From Solirubrobacterales bacterium (GTDB lineage Bacteria; Actinomycetota; Thermoleophilia; Solirubrobacterales; Solirubrobacteraceae): a DNA stretch of 37,481 nt. Shown piece after piece: positions 23,255 through 30,071 of the stretch. Below the pieces are notes generated by a model. The model saw only the letters and a list, made by a program, of their open reading frames with translations, was not told where the DNA came from and did no database searches. Each line of letters begins with the position of its first letter. Position 1 is the stretch's first letter. Made by a program: the position numbers and the translations under genes. The stretch covers positions 1 through 37,481 of the forward strand of contig DAHUYL010000055.1 in NCBI GenBank assembly GCA_027315255.1, in the 5' to 3' direction.

Positions 23255-25073
23255 GGTAGGCCTCCACGACCTCCTCCTTGGCGCGCAGCGCCTCCATCGT
23301 CCCCGCTGCCAGCACGCGGCCGTCGGCCAGCACGAACACCGGGTCGCAGAACTCGTCCATGATCGACAGCTCGTGCTCGACCATGACCACGGTCGTGCCC
23401 TCCTCGCACAGCGCCACGAGCGCCATCCCCAGCTGGTGGGCGAGGTGCGGGTGGACACCGGCCATCGGCTCGTCGAGCAGCAGCACGTCGGGCTCGGCCA
23501 TCAGCGCGCGCATGATCTCGACCAGGCGGCGCTGGCCGCCGCTGAGCTCGCCGGCGTAGCGGTCGGCGAGCGCCAGCAGCCCGAAGCGCTCGAGCATCCG
23601 CTGCGCCCGCTCGATCCCGTCGCGCTCCTGGGCGCCCCAGTAGCGGCGCCCGAGCAGCGCCCCGCGGACGGTCTCGCCGCGCTGGCCGGGAATCGCGCAG
23701 ACGAGGTTCTCGAGCACGGTCAGCCGCTTGAACTCGCTCGCCAGCTGGAACGTGCGCACCAGCCCGAGCCGGGCGCGGCGATACGCCGGCAGGCCCGTCA
23801 CGTCGTGACCGTGCAGCAGCACCCGACCGCTGGTGGGCTGAAGCGTGCCGGCGAGCATCGCCAGCACCGTCGACTTGCCGGCGCCGTTGGGTCCGATGAT
23901 CCCGGTCAGGCGGCCGCGCTCGAACGTCATCGAGACGCCGTCGACGGCGCGCACGCCGGCGAAGCTGCGAGTCAGGTCGCGGCACTCGAGGATCACCTCC
24001 GACCCGCTCTGGGCCGGCAGGTCCGCGATCGCGACGGGTCCGGTCGCGGCGCCGGCCGGGATGCCGGCGCCACGGTCATCTGGGGTCCGGATCGCGAACG
24101 GTAGCCCTGGGTCCTCGGGAGCTGCCCGCGTCGCGAGCTTGCGGCGGCGCTCGGGCAGGATCCCCTGTGGCCGGAACCACAGGAAGGCGAGGATCAGCAG
24201 GCCGATCACGACCCATTGCAGCGCCGGGACCAGGTTCGGGTCGTTCGGGACCGGCGGGATGTAGCGGGTCGCCTCCTCGAACGCGACCGGCACGAGCAGC
24301 GCGCCGAGCATCGCGCCACGGTGGTTGCCGAGGCCGCCGATGATCACGGCCGCGAACAGCACGACCGTCTCCGCGTAGCCCCACGCCTGCGGGTCCCAGA
24401 GGTTGATGAACCCGACCAGGATCCCGCCGGACAGCCCGGCGATCGCGCCGCCGACGATCAGCGACGAGGTCCGCAGCGCCAGCAGGTTCTTGCCGAGCGA
24501 GTCGGCCACGGCGTCGTTGTCGCGCATCGCCCGCAGCGTGCGTCCGTAGGGTGAGTTCGTCAGCCGGGTGACCACCCAGTAGACCGCGAACGCGAGCAGG
24601 ATCGCGACCGCGCCATACCCCCACTGATAGCCGGTCGATTGCGGGTTGAGCGCGCTCTGCAGCGGCGAGGGGACCAGTGACAGTCCGGCGGCGCCGTTGA
24701 ACAGTGGCACGTAGTTGTTCACCAGCACGTTGAACATCACCGCGGTGACGAGCAGCCCGATCGCGGCGAAGTCGCCGCGCAACCGCCGCCCGACGATCCA
24801 CGCGAACGGGATCGCGAGCAGGCCGCCGACCAGCGCCGCGCCGATCCACGGCAGCGGGAACGGCAGGTTCCACCCGAGGATGTAACTCTGGAAGCCGCCG
24901 TTGGCGCTGTCCGAAGGCAGCGACAGCACACCGGCGGCGTACGCGCCCGCCGCCTGGAAGATGATGAAACCGAAGTTGGTGACACCGCCGACGCCGAACT
25001 GCTGGCTGAGCCCGAGGCACGCGATCGCGTCGACCCCGGCGTACACCATCAAGGTGGTGATGTAGTAGACCAC
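23244..25073 (-). CDS. Fused LivM permease - LivG ATPase of a branched-chain-type ABC importer
   Basis: 609 residues. Residues ~1-320 are a LivM-type permease with about nine hydrophobic helices and the EAA-like contact segment (GRTLRAMRDNDAVADSLG). A ~45-residue Pro/Ala/Gly linker leads to a LivG-type ATPase (~360-609): GIIGPNGAGKST (Walker A), LVRTFQLASEF (Q loop), LSGGQRRLVEIMRAL (signature), VLLLDEPMAG (Walker B) and MVEHELSIM (H loop). Such M-G fusions occur in actinobacterial and proteobacterial systems. The GTG at 25073 lies 8 bp after the livH stop. The family imports amino acids, amides or small carboxylates; the neighbouring FAH-family hydrolase suggests a substrate other than a plain branched-chain amino acid. 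Confidence 0.93.
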   Translation of the reverse strand: MVYYITTLMVYAGVDAIACLGLSQQFGVGGVTNFGFIIFQAAGAYAAGVLSLPSDSANGGFQSYILGWNLPFPLPWIGAALVGGLLAIPFAWIVGRRLRGDFAAIGLLVTAVMFNVLVNNYVPLFNGAAGLSLVPSPLQSALNPQSTGYQWGYGAVAILLAFAVYWVVTRLTNSPYGRTLRAMRDNDAVADSLGKNLLALRTSSLIVGGAIAGLSGGILVGFINLWDPQAWGYAETVVLFAAVIIGGLGNHRGAMLGALLVPVAFEEATRYIPPVPNDPNLVPALQWVVIGLLILAFLWFRPQGILPERRRKLATRAAPEDPGLPFAIRTPDDRGAGIPAGAATGPVAIADLPAQSGSEVILECRDLTRSFAGVRAVDGVSMTFERGRLTGIIGPNGAGKSTVLAMLAGTLQPTSGRVLLHGHDVTGLPAYRRARLGLVRTFQLASEFKRLTVLENLVCAIPGQRGETVRGALLGRRYWGAQERDGIERAQRMLERFGLLALADRYAGELSGGQRRLVEIMRALMAEPDVLLLDEPMAGVHPHLAHQLGMALVALCEEGTTVVMVEHELSIMDEFCDPVFVLADGRVLAAGTMEALRAKEEVVEAYLVG

Positions 25074-25081
25074 GCGTCAGC

Positions 25082-25948
25082 TCACGCCCGTGCGCCGAGC
25101 AGCCCGGACGGCCGCACGGCGAGCATCGTCAGCAGGATCACGAACGCGATCACGTCCTTGTAGTCGGAGACGATGATCGAGGCGCTGACCTCGGTCGCGA
25201 GGCCGATCACGAGCGCGCCGAGCATCGCGCCGTACGGCTGGCCGGGGCCGCCGAGGAACACCGCCGCGAGGATCAGCACGAGGAAGATGTCGGTGCTGGT
25301 GGCGCCGAACGTGCCCGAGTTCATCGCGAACGTCGCGCCCGCGAGGCCGCACAGGCAGCCGCTGATCAGCCACGTCATCGTGATCACCAGCTCGGTCCGG
25401 ATCCCGCAGTTGCGAGCGAGATCGCGGTTGGCGGCGGTCGCGCGCATCGCCTTGCCGAGCCGGGTGTAGCGGACGAGGCCGTGGACCAGGAGCATCACCA
25501 CGATGCTGAGCCCGATGATCACCAGCTGGACGACGGTCAGGATGATCGAGCCGAGCTTGACCGTGGCGCCCTGGCTCATGTTGAGCGAGACGTTGGTCGG
25601 TCCGGCGATCGCCTGGGTGCCGAACTCGAGGATCAGCGTCATCCCGAGCGCGACGATCACCATCGCGATCGGGGTCGTCCCCCGCCGCTGGAACGGCGTG
25701 TAGACGACGTTGTTGAGCGCCACCGACAGCACGCCGCCGGCGGCGATCGCGGCGAGCGACGCCACCCAGGCGTTGACGCCGTGCTCGTTCAGCAGGTACG
25801 CCGCGTAGGCGGACACGATCATCACCCCGCCGTAGGCGAGGTTGAGCACGTTCGTGACCGCGAACTGGAGCGTGAAGCCGACCGCCGCCAGTGCCAGCAC
25901 GGCGGCGGTGACGAGGCCGAACCCGATCGACGCGACGAACAGGCTCAT
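25082..25948 (-). CDS. livH: LivH-type permease of a branched-chain-type ABC importer
   Basis: 288 residues with about eight hydrophobic helices. The N-terminal VGFTLQFAVTNVLNLAYGGVMIVSAY is the usual LivH opening, and the cytosolic contact loop LGKAMRATAANRDLARNCGI near residues 160-180 meets the ATPase. It pairs with the LivM half of the downstream fusion to form the membrane channel. The ATG at 25948 follows the binding-protein stop by 36 bp with no visible terminator, so they form one operon. Confidence 0.94.
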   Translation of the reverse strand: MSLFVASIGFGLVTAAVLALAAVGFTLQFAVTNVLNLAYGGVMIVSAYAAYLLNEHGVNAWVASLAAIAAGGVLSVALNNVVYTPFQRRGTTPIAMVIVALGMTLILEFGTQAIAGPTNVSLNMSQGATVKLGSIILTVVQLVIIGLSIVVMLLVHGLVRYTRLGKAMRATAANRDLARNCGIRTELVITMTWLISGCLCGLAGATFAMNSGTFGATSTDIFLVLILAAVFLGGPGQPYGAMLGALVIGLATEVSASIIVSDYKDVIAFVILLTMLAVRPSGLLGARA

Positions 25949-25984
25949 CGTTCGATCGTGGTCCGGCCTCGTCCGTGGTTGTCG

Positions 25985-27331
25985 CTAGAGCCCGAGCGCG
26001 CGCAGCTGGCTGTCGGACAGGTTGCCGACGACGCCGACGGCTCCGGCGGCCGAGTAGTCGTCGACCTGGAACAGTCCCGCCGAGTCGTGATAGGCGTCGA
26101 AGTTGGTCGGGCCGCCAGGTCCGATGTAGCGGACCTTCTTGCCGGCCTTGATCGCCGCCGCACCCTGCGCGAACGAGTTCACCACCTCGGCTCCGGGCAC
26201 CCCGTTGCCGATCTTCTCGATGTACGGCGCCCACGCCGCGGTCGACGTGCTCTTGGCCTCGAGCATCGCCAGCGCCGCCAGGTTGATCCCGTCGTACAGG
26301 TGCACCGCTCCCGGCGCGGTCAGATAGGTGGAGAAGTCGCCGGTGTTGCCGACCTTCCCCTTCTCCGCGTAGAGCGCGGTCTTGAACGCGTTGAACGCCG
26401 GACCGCTCGTCTGGGTCACGAGGTTGTCGGCGACGAAGTTCGAGGCGAGCGTGCTCGCTCCGAGCGCCTGCGACACCGACTTGAACCAGTCCGGCGAGAT
26501 CGTCGCCGAGGTGCCGATCACCGGGATCATCTTGCCGCCGTTCAGCTGCTTGACCTCGCTCAGGAACGTCGCCTCGCTCGGTCCGAGCGCCTCGGTCAGG
26601 ATCACCTGCGGCTTTGCGCCGACGACCGCGTCGGCCTCGGTCCGGAAGCTCGTCGCGCTCAGGTCGAGCGTCTCGTTGGCGACCAGCGACATGCCGGCCT
26701 TCTGGATCGCGGCCTTGGCTGGGCCGATGAACGTCTGCGACCCGATGTCGTTGCCGAACGCGAGCGCGATCCGCTTGTAGTGGTGGTTCTGGGCGATCGC
26801 CACCATCGCGTAGGACTCCGACAGGTCAGGTGGCACCAGCCGGTAGAAGTACGGGTACTTCACGTGGTCGAACTCCGACTGGCCGGTCATGCAGAACGAC
26901 ACGGTGTGGTTCGAGCTGAAGATCGGCACGACGGAGGCTGCCTCGTCGGAGGTGCACCCGATCACGAACGCGAGGTTCGAGGTCGAGGCGTACATCTGCC
27001 GGACGGCCGGAACGGCGTCGGCCGGGTCGCCGCGGGTGTCGACCGATTTGCAGCTGAAGTCGTGTCCGAGCACGCCGCCGGCGCTGTTGATCGCGTTCGC
27101 GGCGCCGTCGCACGACACCAGGTAGGTGGGTCCGAGCGCGGCGTCGGTACCGGTGAACGGCGCGACGTCGGCGATCGTCAGGCTGGCGGCGCTCGCGCGG
27201 CTCGCGGGGGTCCTGGCGGCCCCCGCGCCGTCGCCCAGGGCGGCGGTCGCGACGAGCGCCGCGACGGCCGTCACGCCTGCGGCGAGCACTCGCACGCGGA
27301 GTCGCACCGATGTACTACTGCGTCTGGTCAT
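25985..27331 (-). CDS. Periplasmic-type substrate-binding protein of the Liv-type importer
   Basis: 448 residues. An Arg-rich start and Ala/Val core (VLAAGVTAVAALVATAALGDGAGA) form a signal peptide; there is no lipobox Cys, so it may be released or held by the uncleaved signal. The mature protein is a type 1 periplasmic-binding fold (LTIADVAPFTGTDAALGPTYL, GCTSDEAASVVPIFSSNHTVSF, PVIGTSATISPDWF). A strong ribosome site (GGAGGAGGAG) precedes the ATG. The usual ligand is an amino acid or related small acid, but binding-site residues do not allow a specific call. It lies between the FAH-family gene (67 bp upstream) and the permeases, on the same strand, so the hydrolase and importer are probably one operon. 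Confidence 0.92.
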   Translation of the reverse strand: MTRRSSTSVRLRVRVLAAGVTAVAALVATAALGDGAGAARTPASRASAASLTIADVAPFTGTDAALGPTYLVSCDGAANAINSAGGVLGHDFSCKSVDTRGDPADAVPAVRQMYASTSNLAFVIGCTSDEAASVVPIFSSNHTVSFCMTGQSEFDHVKYPYFYRLVPPDLSESYAMVAIAQNHHYKRIALAFGNDIGSQTFIGPAKAAIQKAGMSLVANETLDLSATSFRTEADAVVGAKPQVILTEALGPSEATFLSEVKQLNGGKMIPVIGTSATISPDWFKSVSQALGASTLASNFVADNLVTQTSGPAFNAFKTALYAEKGKVGNTGDFSTYLTAPGAVHLYDGINLAALAMLEAKSTSTAAWAPYIEKIGNGVPGAEVVNSFAQGAAAIKAGKKVRYIGPGGPTNFDAYHDSAGLFQVDDYSAAGAVGVVGNLSDSQLRALGL

Positions 27332-27398
27332 GTCTCTCCTCCTCCAGGGCCTGGGCCCGGTTGCTCCCTCGTCGGGCTTGCGCCCGCTTGCTCTCTCC

Positions 27399-28304
27399 TC
27401 AGAACCTCGCTCCGTCGGGCGTCGGAGGCATCCACGGCCAGCCGTTCAGCGCCGCCGCCTCCTCGACCACGCGGTTGGCGATCCGGCCGACGCCCTCGAT
27501 CTCCACCTCGAGCACGTCGCCGGGCTTCAGCCAGACCGGAGGCGTACGCGCGAAGCCGACTCCGCCCGGGGTGCCGGTCGCGATCACGTCACCCGGCCGC
27601 AGCGTCGTGAACGACGACAGGTACTCGATCGTCCGCGGGACGTCGAAGATCATCTGCGCCGTGCTGGCCGATTGCATCACCTCGCCGTTGAGCGTGGTCG
27701 TCAGCCGCACGTCGGAGACGTCGACCTCGTCGACGGTCACGAGCTCGGGTCCGATCGGCATCGTGCCGTCGAAGTTCTTGCCCGGTGTCCACTGGCTGGC
27801 TGCGCGCTGCCACTCGCGGGCGCTGCCGTCCATCACGACCACGTAGCCGGCGATCGCGTCGAGCGCCTTCGCGGCGGGGATGTACCGCCCACCGGTGCCG
27901 ATCACGACGCCGAGCTCTCCCTCGAAGTCGAAGCGCGAGGTGAGATCCGGCTTGACCAATTCGCCGTACGGCGGCGCGACCGAATCGCTCCCGCGCACGA
28001 ACGTCTCCGGCCACGTCGTCGGCGGGCGGCCGCCTTCGAGCGCGTGCTCGAGGTAGTTGACTCCCAGGCACAGGATCCGCCGGGGTTCCGGGACCGCCGG
28101 CCCGAGCTCCGCGTCGTCGAGCTCGCGGCCTTCATGCTCGGCTGCGGCCCGGACGCGCTCGAGCACGTCGGGCCCGCCGGCGAGAACCGCCTGCAGCTCC
28201 GACAGCCGCTCGTCGCCGGTCGCGTGCGCCACGTCGACGTAGCCGCTTGCGCCGCGGACGTGCAGCCGCAAGCCGCCGTTCGCGATCACGCTCGCCAATC
28301 TCAT
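27399..28304 (-). CDS. Fumarylacetoacetate hydrolase (FAH) family protein
   Basis: 301 residues. The FAH fold occupies ~75-300, with the metal ligands in FDFEGELGVVIG (two Glu) and VVMDGSAREWQ (Asp), then GKNFDGTMPIGP, SFTTLRPGDVIATGTPGGVG and a C-terminal GD(V)LEVEIEGVG. FAH-family enzymes hydrolyse or decarboxylate C-C bonds of acyl pyruvates and related beta-diketo acids from aromatic, sugar-acid or hydroxyproline catabolism. The substrate is not determined here. Start is the ATG at 28304, after AGGAGG. It is first in the operon with the Liv-type importer, and divergent from an FCD-type GntR regulator, so it probably degrades what the importer brings in. Confidence 0.92.
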   Translation of the reverse strand: MRLASVIANGGLRLHVRGASGYVDVAHATGDERLSELQAVLAGGPDVLERVRAAAEHEGRELDDAELGPAVPEPRRILCLGVNYLEHALEGGRPPTTWPETFVRGSDSVAPPYGELVKPDLTSRFDFEGELGVVIGTGGRYIPAAKALDAIAGYVVVMDGSAREWQRAASQWTPGKNFDGTMPIGPELVTVDEVDVSDVRLTTTLNGEVMQSASTAQMIFDVPRTIEYLSSFTTLRPGDVIATGTPGGVGFARTPPVWLKPGDVLEVEIEGVGRIANRVVEEAAALNGWPWMPPTPDGARF

Positions 28305-28348
28305 GGGCGAACCGCCTCCTCTCAGCTCTCTCGACCGACCGCTCGGTT

Positions 28349-28423
28349 GACCATTGGTCCGATTTGTCGGATTGGTTTGACCCTACAGACTTGGCACCCG
28401 CAAGTCAAATCGGAGCCGATTGG
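28349..28423. promoter_or_regulatory. Multiple operator-like repeats for the GntR regulator
   Basis: Four related half-sites surround the FAH promoter: CCGATTTG (28359-28366), CGGATTGG (28368-28375), CAAATCGG (28406-28413) and CCGATTGG (28416-28423). The last two form the palindrome AATCGG-AG-CCGATT (28408-28421) over the -35. A further palindrome, GACCATTGGTC (28349-28359), resembles FadR-type TGGT...ACC sites and falls just downstream of the predicted start. Their placement fits repression of the hydrolase-importer operon by the adjacent regulator, relieved by a ligand. Confidence 0.65.
28380..28408 (-). promoter_or_regulatory. Promoter of the FAH-importer operon
   Basis: On the minus strand TTGACT (28408-28403), a 17-bp spacer and TAGGGT (28385-28380) make a good housekeeping-type promoter. 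The start would be near 28373, giving a leader of about 70 nt with the AGGAGG site. Repeated CCGATTKG motifs flank it on both sides. Confidence 0.65.
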
Positions 28424-28516
28424 CCCGGTTTGGTAGGGGAAAGGTAGTATTGGTTCGCGAGCGGTCCGGGGCGATCTGCCGGCGCGCCGCCGCGTGAGTC
28501 AGGATTACCATTGCAA

Positions 28517-29239
28517 ATGGCCAGCCTCCCGACACTCCAGGAGCCTCCGGCGCCCGCCGACGGTCGGGGTCTCGCCGAGCTGATCCGGGCCCGGTTCGAG
28601 CTGCCGGGGTTCGCTCCCGGTGGCCGGCTGCCGACCGAGCGGCGCCTGGCCGACGAGCTCGGCGTCTCGCGGACCCAGGTGCGCCATGCGCTGGCGGTGC
28701 TCGAGGCCGAGGGCCGGATCTCGCGCGAGGTCGGCCGCGGTACCTTCCTGCGCCCGCCCGAGTCTCGCCAGCGGGCTGGCGCGCCGCTCGCCGGCACCGG
28801 TGCCGACGCCGGCGTGAGCCCGGCGGATGTGATGGCGGTGCGCCGCCTGCTCGAGCCGCAGGTGCTCCCGCTGGTCGTCGCATGGGCGACCCAGCGCGAC
28901 TTCGACGAGTTCGAGCGCTGTCTCGAAGGTGGCGCGGTCGCCGGCAACTACGAGGAGTTCGAGGTCTGGGACTTCGCCCTGCACCATGCGATCGTGGCGG
29001 CGAGCCGCAACCCGCTGCTCGTCTCGATGTACGGGTTCGTCGAGCGCGCGCGCGAGGGCGAGATCTGGGGCAGCCTCAAGCGCCGCGGCGACACGCGCGA
29101 GCGGCGTGCCGCCTATCAGGCCGACCACGTCGAGCTGGTCAGGGCGCTGTGCGCGCGCGAGCTCGACCGGGCCGTTGCGGCGATGGACGCGCACCTCGCC
29201 CGGGTTGAGGTGAACCTGCTCGAGCGGGTTTCCTACTGA
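28517..29239 (+). CDS. GntR-family regulator, FadR/FCD subfamily
   Basis: 240 residues from the ATG at 28517; a TTG two codons earlier is possible. The N-terminal winged helix (~15-80) contains GGRLPTERRLADELGVSRTQ followed by VRHALAVLEAEGRI and GRGTFL, the classic GntR recognition region. The FCD ligand domain (~97-230) has the metal-binding pattern Asp/His in EVWDFALHHAIV, His in ADHVELV and His in MDAHLARV. FCD regulators usually sense small organic acids through the bound metal. It is divergent from the FAH-importer operon with repeated operator-like motifs between them, so it is the likely repressor of that operon. Confidence 0.92.
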   Translation: MASLPTLQEPPAPADGRGLAELIRARFELPGFAPGGRLPTERRLADELGVSRTQVRHALAVLEAEGRISREVGRGTFLRPPESRQRAGAPLAGTGADAGVSPADVMAVRRLLEPQVLPLVVAWATQRDFDEFERCLEGGAVAGNYEEFEVWDFALHHAIVAASRNPLLVSMYGFVERAREGEIWGSLKRRGDTRERRAAYQADHVELVRALCARELDRAVAAMDAHLARVEVNLLERVSY

Positions 29240-29297
29240 GCGCAAGCACGGCTTGGCGACGATGCGCGCGGTACGGCGCGCCTTCATCGTGCGAGCT

Positions 29298-30071
29298 ATG
29301 CGGACCGTTTCCGATCCGCCTGCCAGCGGCGCGCAGCGCAAGACGGCGGACACTGTTGTCAGCGGGCACGAGCTCGTCAAGTCCTACGGCGTGGGCGATG
29401 CGATCGTCGAGGCGCTGCGTGGCGTGACGATCGACTTCCCGCGGGGATCGTTCACCGCGATCATGGGCCCGTCGGGGTCGGGCAAGTCAACCCTGATGAA
29501 CGTGCTTGCGGGGCTCGACCGGCCGAGCGACGGATGGGTCGAGATCGACGGGGCGCGCCTCGATCGGATGTCCGACCACGAGCTGACGCTGCTGCGGCGG
29601 CGTGCGATCGGATTCGTCTTCCAGAGCTACAACCTGCTTCCCGTGCTGAGTGCCGAGGACAACATCGCGCTGCCGGTGCGGCTGGCAGCCGGCCGGGTCG
29701 ATCGCGCATGGATGCAGACGTTGATCGAGACAGTCCGTCTGGGTGATCGCGTGCGGCACGTTCCGGCCGAGCTGTCCGGCGGCGAGCAGCAGCGGGTGGC
29801 GGTCGCGCGGGCGCTCGTCACCCATCCGGCCGTCGTGTTCGCCGACGAGCCGACCGGCAACCTGGACTCCGCCTCCGGGCGGGAGGTGCTCGCGCTGCTG
29901 CGCCGCGCCGTCGACGAGTTCGGCCAGACGATCGTGATGGTGACCCACGATGCGGCTGCGGCTGCGGTCGCCGACCGGGTCCTGTTCCTCGCCGACGGGT
30001 CGATCGTCGACTGCGACGAACGGCCGTCCGTGGGGGAGATCCTCGACCGGGTGAAGGCGCTCCAGCGATGA
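29298..30071 (+). CDS. MacB/LolD-type ABC transporter ATPase
   Basis: 257 residues. Walker A GPSGSGKST, Q-loop FVFQSYNLLPVLSAEDNIALP, signature LSGGEQQRVAVARAL, Walker B VVFADEPTGNLDS and H-loop MVTHD are all intact; the DEPTGNLDS wording is specific to the MacB/LolD/FtsE group. It drives the FtsX-type permease next to it. Several in-frame starts exist; the ATG at 29298 gives the usual short N-terminal lead, whereas upstream ones add an Arg-rich stretch. The stop overlaps the permease start (ATGA), a translationally coupled pair. This group extrudes lipids, peptides or drugs, or transmits mechanical signals to the envelope. Confidence 0.92.
   Translation: MRTVSDPPASGAQRKTADTVVSGHELVKSYGVGDAIVEALRGVTIDFPRGSFTAIMGPSGSGKSTLMNVLAGLDRPSDGWVEIDGARLDRMSDHELTLLRRRAIGFVFQSYNLLPVLSAEDNIALPVRLAAGRVDRAWMQTLIETVRLGDRVRHVPAELSGGEQQRVAVARALVTHPAVVFADEPTGNLDSASGREVLALLRRAVDEFGQTIVMVTHDAAAAAVADRVLFLADGSIVDCDERPSVGEILDRVKALQR

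Noticed and set aside
25481-27610. Plus-strand open frame of about 709 codons opposite livH and the binding protein
   Set aside because: His/Arg/Asp-rich antisense shadow of real minus-strand genes.
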